This document shows, piece after piece, positions 34,274 to 42,156 of a DNA stretch of 47,917 bases; within the stretch, counting starts at the first letter, position 1; each line of letters opens with the position of its first letter. The notes under the pieces were generated by a model. That model saw only the letters and a list, made by a program, of their open reading frames with translations. It was not told where the DNA came from and did not search any database. A program made the position numbers and the translations under genes. The DNA is from Pseudoduganella sp. (GTDB taxonomy: Bacteria > Pseudomonadota > Gammaproteobacteria > Burkholderiales > Burkholderiaceae_D). Location of the stretch: the NCBI GenBank assembly GCA_021323265.1, contig JAJTCO010000018.1:1-47917 (forward strand). The letters run 5' to 3'.

Positions 34274-34288
34274 TATTTGTGTTATTCT
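34261..34288 (+). promoter_or_regulatory. promoter of the 34328 gene overlapping LexA-like box 2
   Basis: The -35 TTGATT (34261-34266) and -10 TATTCT (34283-34288) are separated by 16 bp. The -35 lies inside the LexA-like box, the usual layout for SOS repression. Confidence 0.55.
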
Positions 34289-34327
34289 GATGACTCGTTA
34301 ATCACATCACAGCAAAAGGAATTCGTC

Positions 34328-34552
34328 ATGACCACTATGAACAGCACCTTCGGCTCCCGCTTTGGCCTGGAATATGCCCCTATGTCTTTCCTGGTTCGCT
34401 TCGGCAAACGCGAAGTGCTGGTGTGCCGCGACTTCCGCAAGCGCTTCTACGCTGTGAACCCGATCATCGAATGCGACACCGGCGTGCAGCCGGGCCACCT
34501 GGAAGTGCTGCTGTTCAGCCGCTGGCTGCTGATCTTTTCCAAGGCCCATTAA
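34328..34552 (+). CDS. small protein of unknown function, possibly SOS-controlled
   Basis: A 74-residue basic protein with aromatic and Arg clusters (MSFLVRFGKREVLVCRDFRK) and a hydrophobic C-terminus (FSRWLLIFSK). No clear transmembrane segment and no family recognised. AAAAGGA lies 7 bp before the ATG at 34328. Its promoter overlaps a canonical LexA-like box. Small SOS proteins in other bacteria include cell-division inhibitors and toxins, but nothing here identifies its role. It overlaps the convergent LysR gene by 4 bp. Confidence 0.65.
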   Translation: MTTMNSTFGSRFGLEYAPMSFLVRFGKREVLVCRDFRKRFYAVNPIIECDTGVQPGHLEVLLFSRWLLIFSKAH

Positions 34553-35445
34553 GTCTCGCACAGCTGTTCATACTGGGCGCGCAGATAATCGCGCAGACGG
34601 ATCACGACGGGCGTGACCTGCGAGCGATGCATGCAAACAAGCTGTAATGGCACCTCTTCACCCATTACATGCGGCAGCAGCAGTTGCAAGCGACCGGCTT
34701 TCAGGTCGGCGGTCACGTCCAACCGTGATTTGTAGGCAATCCCCTCCCCCGCGACCGCCCAGCGGCGCACCAGGTCGGCATCATCGCTGCTGCGATTGCC
34801 GCTCACCGGGACCACCTTGCCCTGGGCGGGAAAGGCCCAGCGGTCGTACAGCATGTCATCCAGCGCGAAGCGCAGGCAATTGTGCCGCGCCAGCTCGTCC
34901 AAATTGGCCGGGCTGCCGTGCCGGGCCAGATAGGCGGGCGAGGCCACCAGCACGCGCCGGTTGTCCGGCGCGATCGGCATGGCCACCAGGCTGGAGTCGT
35001 CCAGCTTCCCATAGCGCAAGGCCAAGTCCACCGGTTGCCGGTACATGTCCGCCACCCGGTCGCTGACGTACAACTGCAGGGCAATGGCGGGGTAAGCCGC
35101 CTGAAATCCGTCCAGCCAGGGCAAGAGCACGTTGCGGCCCACATCGGACGGCATGGAAATCTTCAGCAAGCCCGCCAGTTCCTGCTGGCCCTGGCGTATC
35201 GCCTCATGCCCTTCGCGCAATTGGCGCACCGCTTCGCGCGCGTGGCGCAGATACTGCTCGCCTTCCGGCGTCAGGCGCAGGGAGCGCGTGGTGCGGGCGA
35301 ACAGGCGCAGCTGCAAGCCTTCTTCCAGCCGCTTCAGCGCGGCGCTGGCCAGCGCCGGCGAAATGTCGAGCGTCCGCCCCGCCGCCGACAGGCTGCCGCG
35401 GTCGGCCGTGCAGACGAAGACTTCCAGGTCGTCCAGGCGCAGCAT
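34549..35445 (-). CDS. LysR-family transcriptional regulator
   Basis: A 298-residue LTTR with an N-terminal winged HTH (about 1-60; GSLSAAGRTLDISPALASAA) and a periplasmic-binding-protein-like effector domain (about 90-292). Two starts are possible: the ATG at 35454 abuts AAAGGA, whereas the ATG at 35445 is 9 bp from it and is preferred. Divergent from the oxidoreductase gene at 35546, its probable target, with a 100-bp shared control region. The effector is unknown. Confidence 0.92.
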   Translation of the reverse strand: MLRLDDLEVFVCTADRGSLSAAGRTLDISPALASAALKRLEEGLQLRLFARTTRSLRLTPEGEQYLRHAREAVRQLREGHEAIRQGQQELAGLLKISMPSDVGRNVLLPWLDGFQAAYPAIALQLYVSDRVADMYRQPVDLALRYGKLDDSSLVAMPIAPDNRRVLVASPAYLARHGSPANLDELARHNCLRFALDDMLYDRWAFPAQGKVVPVSGNRSSDDADLVRRWAVAGEGIAYKSRLDVTADLKAGRLQLLLPHVMGEEVPLQLVCMHRSQVTPVVIRLRDYLRAQYEQLCET

Positions 35446-35545
35446 TATCAGCATTCCTTTGAAAGAGTTTCCGTGATTTTAATCTTTTTCTTGAAGCCGC
35501 GATGGCGGAAGATAGCTCATCGCACACTTTACGAAAGACACCGCA

Positions 35546-36562
35546 ATGAAAGCCGTTGCCTACCGCGCCTCCCTGCCGATCACCGATGCCGACGCCCTGC
35601 TTGACGTCGAACTGCCCGCCCCCGTGGCGAGCGGGCGCGACCTGCTGGTCGAGATCAAGGCGATTTCCGTCAACCCGGTCGATACCAAGATCCGCCGCAA
35701 TGTCGCGCCCGCCGCGGGCGAAAGCAAGGTGCTGGGCTGGGACGCCAGCGGCATCGTGCGCGCCGTCGGTCCGGATGTCAGCCTGTTCCAGCCCGGCGAC
35801 GAAGTCTGGTATGCCGGCGCCCTGACCCGCGCCGGCACCAACAGCGAACTGCACCTGGTCGATGAACGCATCGTCGGCCACAAGCCGGCCAAGCTCAGCT
35901 TTGCCGAAGCCGCCGCCCTGCCCCTGACCGCGATCACCGCCTGGGAATTGCTGTTCGACCGCCTGGACGTCAGCCGCGATCCGGCGCGCGAAGCCGGCAA
36001 GTCGCTGCTGGTAACGGGGGCGGCGGGCGGCGTCGGCTCCATCCTCGTGCAACTGGCGCGCCAGCTGACGGGCTTGACCGTGATCGGCACCGCTTCGCGT
36101 CCGGAAACGGCGGAATGGGTCAAGGCCCTGGGTGCGCACCATGTGATCGACCACAGCCAGCCGCTCGATGCGGAAGTGCGGCGCCTGGGCGCGCCCCCCG
36201 TCCACTACATCGCCAGCCTGAACGAAAGCGAGCGCCACTTCGCGGCACTGGCCGAGCTGGTCGCGCCGCAAGGCAAGCTGGCCCTGATCGACGACCCGGC
36301 CCAGATCGACGTGCGCCTGCTCAAGCGCAAGAGCGTGTCGCTGCATTGGGAATTCATGTTCACGCGGTCCATGTTCGAAACGGACGACATGGCGCAGCAG
36401 CACAGCCTGCTGAACGACGTGGCGCGCCTGGTGGACAGCGGCGTCCTGAAAACCACGCTGGGGGAACGCTTCGGCGCCATCAATGCGGCCAACCTGAAGC
36501 GCGCGCACGCCCTGCTCGAGAGCAATCGGGCACGCGGCAAGATCGTGCTGGAGGGTTTTTAA
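35546..36562 (+). CDS. zinc-binding alcohol dehydrogenase-like quinone oxidoreductase
   Basis: A 338-residue MDR-superfamily NAD(P)H-dependent reductase. A GroES-like N-domain (about 10-125) precedes a Rossmann domain with the nucleotide loop VTGAAGGVGSILVQ (about 155-168). Catalytic zinc ligands are not evident, so it is of the zinc-free quinone or enone reductase type (ZADH1/YhdH-like). It reduces alpha,beta-unsaturated carbonyls or quinones. Divergent from a LysR regulator, a common arrangement for inducible detoxification. Overlaps the convergent 36559 gene by 4 bp. Confidence 0.9.
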   Translation: MKAVAYRASLPITDADALLDVELPAPVASGRDLLVEIKAISVNPVDTKIRRNVAPAAGESKVLGWDASGIVRAVGPDVSLFQPGDEVWYAGALTRAGTNSELHLVDERIVGHKPAKLSFAEAAALPLTAITAWELLFDRLDVSRDPAREAGKSLLVTGAAGGVGSILVQLARQLTGLTVIGTASRPETAEWVKALGAHHVIDHSQPLDAEVRRLGAPPVHYIASLNESERHFAALAELVAPQGKLALIDDPAQIDVRLLKRKSVSLHWEFMFTRSMFETDDMAQQHSLLNDVARLVDSGVLKTTLGERFGAINAANLKRAHALLESNRARGKIVLEGF

Positions 36563-37125
36563 GCGTCCAGCACGGCGCCGCTGCGCGCAGCGTGGGCGGT
36601 GCCGCTGGCCGCAGCGGCCTGTTGCATCGCATGCTCCTGCTGGCGGATGGCGAGGGCGCGGCGGTCGTGTGCGTCCACCGCGTCGAGCAGCGATTGCGAC
36701 AGGCGGCACGCCTCCCTCACCTGTTCTTCGAAACGGTCGCGGCCGCGCTGCAGCAGGCCCGATTCATGGCCGACCGCGCTGAACATGGCGCAAATTTCCA
36801 CGCACAGGTCACGCAGGTTGCGCATGGAATCGCAGGCGCCCTCGATGTCGGCGCGCATCTTGCGGTCCAGGTCGATGAACTCGCTGCGCCCACGCTCGTG
36901 CGCCGACAATTCGCTGACCGTCGACAGCCAGCCGTGAATGCGCCCGCTGATGCGGCGGATGCTGGCAGCCTTCTCGCGCAGGATCAAGGCATACTGCAGC
37001 GCCAGCAGCGAGACCGGCAGGCAGGCCAGGAAGGCGGGGAAGCCCGCCTTGCGCATCGCCGCCTCCAGCGATTTGCAGCGGCGCAGCACGGAGACGATGT
37101 TGCCGCTCAGGGAATGGTTGCGCAT
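36559..37125 (-). CDS. hypothetical membrane-anchored helical protein
   Basis: A 188-residue protein with one hydrophobic segment (about 28-45; GFPAFLACLPVSLLALQYAL) and a long, largely helical C-terminal region containing four Cys in a DLCVEICAMF-type segment and elsewhere. No known domain. GGGAGGA precedes the ATG at 37125 and decides the start. No operon partner is clear, though the next minus-strand gene lies 114 bp upstream. Confidence 0.65.
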   Translation of the reverse strand: MRNHSLSGNIVSVLRRCKSLEAAMRKAGFPAFLACLPVSLLALQYALILREKAASIRRISGRIHGWLSTVSELSAHERGRSEFIDLDRKMRADIEGACDSMRNLRDLCVEICAMFSAVGHESGLLQRGRDRFEEQVREACRLSQSLLDAVDAHDRRALAIRQQEHAMQQAAAASGTAHAARSGAVLDA

Positions 37126-37239
37126 GGCCAGTCCTCCCGACAGTCCGCCCTGCGAAGGCAAGGCGCGACAAAGCCAGTATAGGCAGGCGTGTGCCGCCGT
37201 GGATACGGGCAGGCTTGATGCAGATTAAAGGGACCGCGA

Positions 37240-37962
37240 TTAAGCGCCGTTGAGCCAGGCTTGTTCGTGCTCGCGTTCGCGCCGGCGGCGCTCGGCTGGC
37301 GCGTCGAAGTCGCGCAGGAACTGGATGTGCCGGCGCTCCAGCGCCAGCATGTCGCGTTCGATGGCGTCGATCTCGGCGCGGTCGGGAGAGTGGTTCAGGT
37401 AGTTGTTCTTTTCGCGGCGCAGGCTTGCCTGCTCATCCTGCACCACCTGCAGGCGCGCTTCGCAGCGCTGGACGGTGCGCCGCAGCTTTTCCGGCGTCAG
37501 GCCCTGGCTGCGCAAGTCGGTCTGCACGGCCAGGTCGCTGCGCACGGCGTTGATGCGCTTTTGCAGTTCCGCCACCTCGGCGTTGACGGCGTCGATGGCG
37601 GCTGCATCCTTTTCCGCGTAGGCATGGCGGCGGCGTTCGCCCAGCAGCGCCATCTCCGCTTCCAGCAACTGGTACTCGTCGCGGAAGGGGCGTTCGAAAT
37701 TGGCCAGCTGGGCGCGGCAGGATTCCACCTGCTTTTCCAGCGCCACCACTTCCAGTTGCAGCTTGGCGATGGGCATGTCGAAGCGGCGCTGGGCGCGCTC
37801 GTCCAGCGCCTTGTTGGCCGCGAGCAGGCGCGCTTCATAGCGCACGGTCGAAAACTTCCTGCGCGCCTCCTCCTCATGGGCGGCACGCAGCACGCGCTCA
37901 TACGCGCGATAGGCTGCGGGCATGCGCAGCTTGCGATACCAGTTACGAATCCAATTCCACAT
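37240..37962 (-). CDS. coiled-coil protein of unknown function
   Basis: A 240-residue, strongly charged protein that is almost entirely predicted coiled coil (about 20-215), with heptad Leu/Ala positions and many Arg and Glu. There is no signal peptide; an amphipathic Trp-rich N-terminus (MWNWIRNWYRKLR) could touch a membrane. No family is recognised. It follows the PRPP-synthetase-like gene by 15 bp on the same strand and may be co-transcribed with it, which gives no functional clue. Confidence 0.7.
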   Translation of the reverse strand: MWNWIRNWYRKLRMPAAYRAYERVLRAAHEEEARRKFSTVRYEARLLAANKALDERAQRRFDMPIAKLQLEVVALEKQVESCRAQLANFERPFRDEYQLLEAEMALLGERRRHAYAEKDAAAIDAVNAEVAELQKRINAVRSDLAVQTDLRSQGLTPEKLRRTVQRCEARLQVVQDEQASLRREKNNYLNHSPDRAEIDAIERDMLALERRHIQFLRDFDAPAERRRREREHEQAWLNGA

Positions 37963-37977
37963 AGGCAGGAATATAGC

Positions 37978-38874
37978 CTAGCCGGCGGCGCGTGTCATGT
38001 CTGCCATGGCCGGGGCAAGCAAGGATGCGACAGCAATTGCATTGCTGCTGTGCGCTACGGTGTCGCAACTGGCAACGCGCGCGACGCCGGCGGCCAGCAG
38101 GTCTTCATAGGCGCTGCCGGCGAACAGCGGATGCACGGCCACGCACACCGGCGCCGGCAGGCCAGCCTTGCGCACGTGGCCCACGGCGGCAATCATGGTG
38201 CGGGCGGTCGATGCAATATCGTCAACGATGACGGGCGTGTGGTGCTGCCAGCGCTGCGTGTCGGGTACCGAAACTTCGACGTCGTGATCGCCGCGGCGCA
38301 CCTTTTCCAGCACGATGCAGGGGCAGCCGGCGCCGCGCGCCACTTCCGCCGCCCATTGCTCGCTTTCCGAATCGGGACCGATGACCAGGGGCTGCGGCAC
38401 GCTGGCGGCGATCCACTGCGAGATGGCCGGTGCGGCGCGCACCACGCGCGTCGGTATCGTATAGATTTCAGCCAGGTCGTGGTGGCGGTGCAGGTGCGGA
38501 TCGATGGTCGCCATCCAGTGGAAGACGCCCGAGACCAGGCGCGCGAAATGGGCCGATGTGATGCCTTCGCCGGGGTTGAAGACGGCGTCCTGGCGCATGT
38601 AGGCCAGGTAAGGCGCCACCAGGCCGACGCTGGCCGCGCCCAGGTCGCGCGCTATGCCGGCTGCGAAGTAGAGCGGCACGAAGCGGTCGTCCGGGCGATC
38701 CAGCGTGCACACCAGCACCACCTGGCGGCCCTTCACTTCCGAGTGGTAGCGGACATACGATTCGCCGTCCGGGAAGCGCCGCACCTGCAGCCTCCCCTGC
38801 TCCCACCCCAGCAATTGCGACAGCTGCGCTGTCGTCGCTTCATTGCCGGGCAGTGCGAACAGGATTGGCGTCAT
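37978..38874 (-). CDS. ribose-phosphate pyrophosphokinase-like protein
   Basis: A 298-residue PRPP-synthetase-family protein. RFPDGESYVR near residue 32 is canonical, YLAYMRQDAVF replaces YARQDR-K, and the PRPP loop reads VIVDDIASTARTM rather than VVDDMVDTGGT. It resembles the secondary, archaeal-like PRPP synthetases and may be active, since the two Asp of the loop are kept. A housekeeping prs is expected elsewhere. GGGAGAG lies upstream of the ATG at 38874; an earlier in-frame TTG is less likely. Confidence 0.85.
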   Translation of the reverse strand: MTPILFALPGNEATTAQLSQLLGWEQGRLQVRRFPDGESYVRYHSEVKGRQVVLVCTLDRPDDRFVPLYFAAGIARDLGAASVGLVAPYLAYMRQDAVFNPGEGITSAHFARLVSGVFHWMATIDPHLHRHHDLAEIYTIPTRVVRAAPAISQWIAASVPQPLVIGPDSESEQWAAEVARGAGCPCIVLEKVRRGDHDVEVSVPDTQRWQHHTPVIVDDIASTARTMIAAVGHVRKAGLPAPVCVAVHPLFAGSAYEDLLAAGVARVASCDTVAHSSNAIAVASLLAPAMADMTRAAG

Positions 38875-38917
38875 CTCGATCTCTCCCAAGGTAGTGACTT
38901 TTAATTCTACATCCAGG

Positions 38918-38946
38918 TTGCCGGAAAGACCAAAGCTTGCTATAAC
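38918..38946 (+). promoter_or_regulatory. sigma-70-type promoter of the leader peptide / NTF2 unit
   Basis: The -35 TTGCCG (38918-38923) and -10 TATAAC (38941-38946) are separated by 17 bp. The predicted start is at 38953, the A of a short open frame. Confidence 0.7.
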
Positions 38947-38952
38947 ACTCCC

Positions 38953-39012
38953 ATGCAGCCCGTGACCGCAACCCGAATTATTATTGCCGCCTCCAGAACG
39001 ACGGTGGGTTAG
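38953..39012 (+). CDS. possible attenuator leader peptide with three Ile codons
   Basis: A 19-codon open frame MQPVTATRIIIAASRTTVG starts at the predicted transcription start (leaderless). Three consecutive ATT codons lie at 38977-38985. The stop codon region overlaps GGTGGGTT (39003-39010), which can pair with the 5' arm of the downstream terminator. This is the arrangement of translational attenuation, although three Ile codons are a modest run. It could instead be a short sRNA. Confidence 0.45.
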   Translation: MQPVTATRIIIAASRTTVG

Positions 39013-39035
39013 GCACGCTTGCGCTTTCAGACAAC

Positions 39036-39060
39036 AACCCGCCGGACGGCGGGTTTTTTA
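39036..39060 (+). terminator. rho-independent terminator (possible attenuator) before the NTF2-like gene
   Basis: The stem AACCCGCC / GGCGGGTT with a GGAC loop is followed by a T-run. Its 5' arm can alternatively pair over 8 bp (one G-U) with GGTGGGTT at 39003-39010, and that segment can also pair with AACCC at 38970-38974. Confidence 0.85.
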
Positions 39061-39099
39061 TTGTCCGCCGGACGGCACTTTCCCCAAAAGGAGCCGGAC

Positions 39100-39507
39100 A
39101 TGCAACACCACCCCGTCAAACTCGCCATCGAAGCCGCCGACCGCGCCATCGGCTTGGAAGACTTCGATTCCCTGATGGATTTCTATGCGGACGACGCCAC
39201 GCTGGTCGTCAAGCCGGGCATGCTGGTACGCGGCAAAGCCCGCATCCGCCAGGCGTTCGTCGCGATCGCCGAGCACTTCAAGCACCAGCTGGTGGTCACG
39301 CAGGGGAAGATGGAGATCATCGAGGGCGCCGGCACGGCACTGGTCATCATGGAGACACTGCTCGACACGCGCGATGCGGATGGCGCGCCACGCCATATCG
39401 AGCGGCGCGCCACCTATGTGTTCCGGCTGGAGGCCGATGGACGCTGGCTATGCGTCGTCGACAACTCCTACGGGACGGACTTGTTGTCGGCAAACGCCGG
39501 CAGTTGA
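39100..39507 (+). CDS. NTF2-like / SnoaL-like domain protein
   Basis: A 135-residue cone-shaped alpha+beta domain of the NTF2 superfamily, seen in the DFDSLMDFYADDATLVVKPG helix-strand stretch and a C-terminal strand pair (ERRATYVFRLEADGRWLCVVDNSY). Members include small isomerases, hydrolases and DUF4440-type proteins; no catalytic set can be assigned. AAAAGGAG lies 8 bp before the ATG at 39100. Transcription must pass the terminator at 39036-39060, so its expression may be attenuated. It overlaps the convergent MFS gene by 40 bp. Confidence 0.85.
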   Translation: MQHHPVKLAIEAADRAIGLEDFDSLMDFYADDATLVVKPGMLVRGKARIRQAFVAIAEHFKHQLVVTQGKMEIIEGAGTALVIMETLLDTRDADGAPRHIERRATYVFRLEADGRWLCVVDNSYGTDLLSANAGS

Positions 39508-40781
39508 TTCGCCGCCTCGGGCACGCCCTCCTCCGCATGATGGAAGGGCGCGTACCAGGTGACGATGAAGGACGGCACGGTGGCGGCCATCACCAGCCAG
39601 AAGTAGCTGACGTAGCCCATGGCTTCCTGCAGGTGGCCGCTGACCATGCCGGTCAGCATGCCGCACATGCCCATCAACCCAGTGCCGAAGGCGTAATGGG
39701 TGGTGGTGTACTTGCCCGGCGCGAGCTGCTGCATCAGGTAGATCATGAAGCCCACCGAGCCGAAGCCGAACGTGAATTTTTCGATCACCACGCCGGCGCC
39801 GATCACCCACAGGTTGGTCGGCTGGTAGATGGCCATCAAGAGGAAGGTGGCGATCGGGATGTTCAGCACGCAGCACAAGGTGAACAGCACCGGCTTCAAG
39901 CCGCGCCGCGCCACGTACCAGCCGCCCACCAGCGAACCGGCCAGCACGGCCAGCAGGCCGTAGGTGCCGTAGACGATTCCCAGCAGCTCGTTGGACATCC
40001 CCAGGCCGCCCTTCTCCACCGGGTCGACCATGAAGAACGGCCCGATCTTTTCCAGCAGGCCGATCGACACGCGGTACAGCAGCGCAAACGCCACCATGGT
40101 CCACACGCCTCGCTTCTGGAAGAAGGTCTTGAAGGCATCGCGCAGGATGAAGGCGGCCTGTCCCAGGTTTTGCGGCGTGTCGGCGGCGCGCGCGCCTTCC
40201 GGCATCACGCGCAGGTGCCAGGCGGCGATCACCAGCAGCAGCACGGCCACGGCAATGAACACGATGCGCCAGGCACCCAGCCAGTCCATGCCGTAGTCCG
40301 TGTGCAGGCGCCCGCTCAGGTACACCAGCACGCCGGAGGCGACCACCGGACCGATATTCCAGCTCAGGCTCTGCACGCCGCAGTACAGCGACTGGCGGCG
40401 CGAGTCGAGCGAAGTGACGTAGACGCCGTCGCTGGCGATATCCATGGTGGCGCCGATGAAGGACATGATCCAGAACAGCGTCATCATCAGCGCCATGGAG
40501 TTGGGCATGCCCATCACCAGGGCCACCGCGCCAAAGCCCAGGCCAAGCAGCACCTGCATGCACAGCACGAAGAACTTCTTGGTGCGGTACATTTCCACCA
40601 CCGGCGCGAACAGCGGCTTGATGGTGTAGGCCAGGATCAGCATGCTCGAATACTGGGCCGCACGGCCATTGTCCATGCCCAGGTTCTTGAACATGATGGC
40701 GGTGACGCTGGTGAGCATCATATAGCCCATGGCCATGGCGAAGTAGCCGGTGGGTACCCACAGCAGCGGCGACTTGTTCAT
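39468..40781 (-). CDS. MFS transporter, probably for sugar or oligosaccharide
   Basis: A 437-residue permease with 12 predicted membrane helices. The N-terminus (MNKSPLLWVPTGYFAMAMGY) and the central cytoplasmic loop (about 195-215) fit the major facilitator superfamily. It is coupled to the beta-glucosidase gene (4-bp overlap), so it probably imports the beta-glucoside or the released sugar across the inner membrane. The start at 40781 follows from that overlap; the longer open frame upstream is a shadow of the glucosidase gene. Ends inside the convergent NTF2-like gene. Confidence 0.88.
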   Translation of the reverse strand: MNKSPLLWVPTGYFAMAMGYMMLTSVTAIMFKNLGMDNGRAAQYSSMLILAYTIKPLFAPVVEMYRTKKFFVLCMQVLLGLGFGAVALVMGMPNSMALMMTLFWIMSFIGATMDIASDGVYVTSLDSRRQSLYCGVQSLSWNIGPVVASGVLVYLSGRLHTDYGMDWLGAWRIVFIAVAVLLLVIAAWHLRVMPEGARAADTPQNLGQAAFILRDAFKTFFQKRGVWTMVAFALLYRVSIGLLEKIGPFFMVDPVEKGGLGMSNELLGIVYGTYGLLAVLAGSLVGGWYVARRGLKPVLFTLCCVLNIPIATFLLMAIYQPTNLWVIGAGVVIEKFTFGFGSVGFMIYLMQQLAPGKYTTTHYAFGTGLMGMCGMLTGMVSGHLQEAMGYVSYFWLVMAATVPSFIVTWYAPFHHAEEGVPEAANQLPAFADNKSVP

Positions 40782-42079
40782 GCGCGCTGCGCCTTGATGA
40801 AGTTGCGGTACCAGTGCGCGCTGTCCTTCAGGGTGCGCTGCTGGGTCGCGTAATCGACGTGGACGATGCCAAAACGCTTGGCATAGCCGGAATCCCATTC
40901 GAAGTTGTCCAGCAGGCTCCACATGAAGTAGCCCCGCACGTCCACGCCCTGCTCCATGGCGCTGGCCAGTGCATCGAGATGGCGCGTGACGAAGGAGATG
41001 CGCTCCTCGTCGTGCTGCGGCGTGCTGCTGGCCATGCCGTTCTCGGTGATGTAGATCGGCGGCAGATCGTACTCGCTCTTCAGCTTGAGCAGCAGCTCGG
41101 TCAGTCCCTGCGGGTAGATTTCCCAGCCCATGTCCGTGCGGCCGTTGGCCAGCGGCGGCGGGCGCGGCGGATCTTCGGCGCTGCAATAGGCGCGGAAGTA
41201 ATAGTTCACGCCGAGGAAATCGAGCGGCTGCTGGATGGCCTGCATGTCGCCCGGCGCCACGTAGGGTGCGTTCGCGCCGTGGCCGCGCAAGGCGAGCTCG
41301 GGATACTGTCCTTTGAAGATCGGGTCCATGAACCATTGTACCGAACGCGCGTACTCCCACTCGGCCAGGTCGCGGTCGGCCGCGCTGTCGCTTGCCGGGT
41401 CGGCGGTCCACTGATTCAGGACGATGCCCAGCTTGGCCTTCTTGCCCACGGCGCGCATGGCGCTCATTGCCATGCCGTGCGACAGCAGCAGATGGTGCGA
41501 GACCTGCACGGCGGCCTTGGGGTCGCACACGCCTGGCGCGAACTGGCCGTTGCCGTAGCCCAGGTTGGCGGTGCACCATGGTTCGTTATGGGTCGCGATG
41601 CTGGCGACGCGGTCGCCGAAGCGGCGCGCCACCTCCGCCGCGTATTCGGCAAAGTGGTAGCAAGTATCGCGATTGAGCCAGCCCCCCGATTCCTGCAGGC
41701 CCTGCGGCAAGTCCCAGTGGTACAGCGTGACGTAGGCTTTCTTGCCCTTGGCGTCCAGCGCGTCGATCAGGCGTTCGTAGAAGGCGAAGCCGGCCTCGTT
41801 CCAGGCGCCCTTGCCCTGCGGCTGCACGCGCGACCAGGCGATCGAGAAGCGGTAGGCGTCCACGCCAAGGGAATCGATGATCCCGACGTCCTCAAGGTAG
41901 CGGTGATAATGATCGCAGGCGACGCTGCCGTCGCTGCCATCCTTGATCTTGCCGGGCGTGCTGCAGAATACGTCCCAGATAGAGAGGCCTTTGCCGTCCT
42001 CCTGGTTCGCGCCCTCGATCTGGAAGGCGCTGGTGGCTACGCCCCAGAGAAAGTCGGGCGGCAGGCGTGTGTCTTTCAT
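40778..42079 (-). CDS. beta-glucosidase, glycoside hydrolase family 1
   Basis: A 433-residue GH1 enzyme with a TIM barrel. The acid/base Glu166 lies in THNEPWC, the nucleophile Glu346 in YITENGMA, and the N-terminal signature FLWGVATSAFQIEGA is at 10-24. It hydrolyses terminal beta-linked glucosyl or galactosyl units, such as cellobiose. There is no signal peptide, so it acts in the cytoplasm on sugar brought in by the neighbouring permease. GGGAGAG lies upstream. It follows the TonB receptor gene after a 77-bp gap with a strong hairpin. Confidence 0.95.
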   Translation of the reverse strand: MKDTRLPPDFLWGVATSAFQIEGANQEDGKGLSIWDVFCSTPGKIKDGSDGSVACDHYHRYLEDVGIIDSLGVDAYRFSIAWSRVQPQGKGAWNEAGFAFYERLIDALDAKGKKAYVTLYHWDLPQGLQESGGWLNRDTCYHFAEYAAEVARRFGDRVASIATHNEPWCTANLGYGNGQFAPGVCDPKAAVQVSHHLLLSHGMAMSAMRAVGKKAKLGIVLNQWTADPASDSAADRDLAEWEYARSVQWFMDPIFKGQYPELALRGHGANAPYVAPGDMQAIQQPLDFLGVNYYFRAYCSAEDPPRPPPLANGRTDMGWEIYPQGLTELLLKLKSEYDLPPIYITENGMASSTPQHDEERISFVTRHLDALASAMEQGVDVRGYFMWSLLDNFEWDSGYAKRFGIVHVDYATQQRTLKDSAHWYRNFIKAQRA

Positions 42080-42111
42080 GCTTTATTTCACAGTAGATGC
42101 GGGAGAGAGAT

Positions 42112-42140
42112 GGCCTGCCCCCGGGGGACGAGGGCAGGCC
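42112..42140. repeat. intercistronic hairpin between the TonB receptor and glucosidase genes
   Basis: A perfect 9-bp stem GGCCTGCCC / GGGCAGGCC with an 11-nt loop. No T-run follows on the minus strand, so it probably sets mRNA stability or processing rather than full termination. Confidence 0.6.
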
Positions 42141-42156
42141 GCGTTGCCACGGGCTC

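Noticed and set aside
39468..41579. A 703-codon frame suggesting a long N-terminal extension on the MFS transporter
   Set aside because: The extension is the out-of-frame shadow of the GH1 gene; the MFS start at 40781 overlaps the GH1 stop.
42112..42140. Hairpin after the TonB receptor gene as a terminator
   Set aside because: No T-run follows on the minus strand and the GH1 gene continues the same functional unit.
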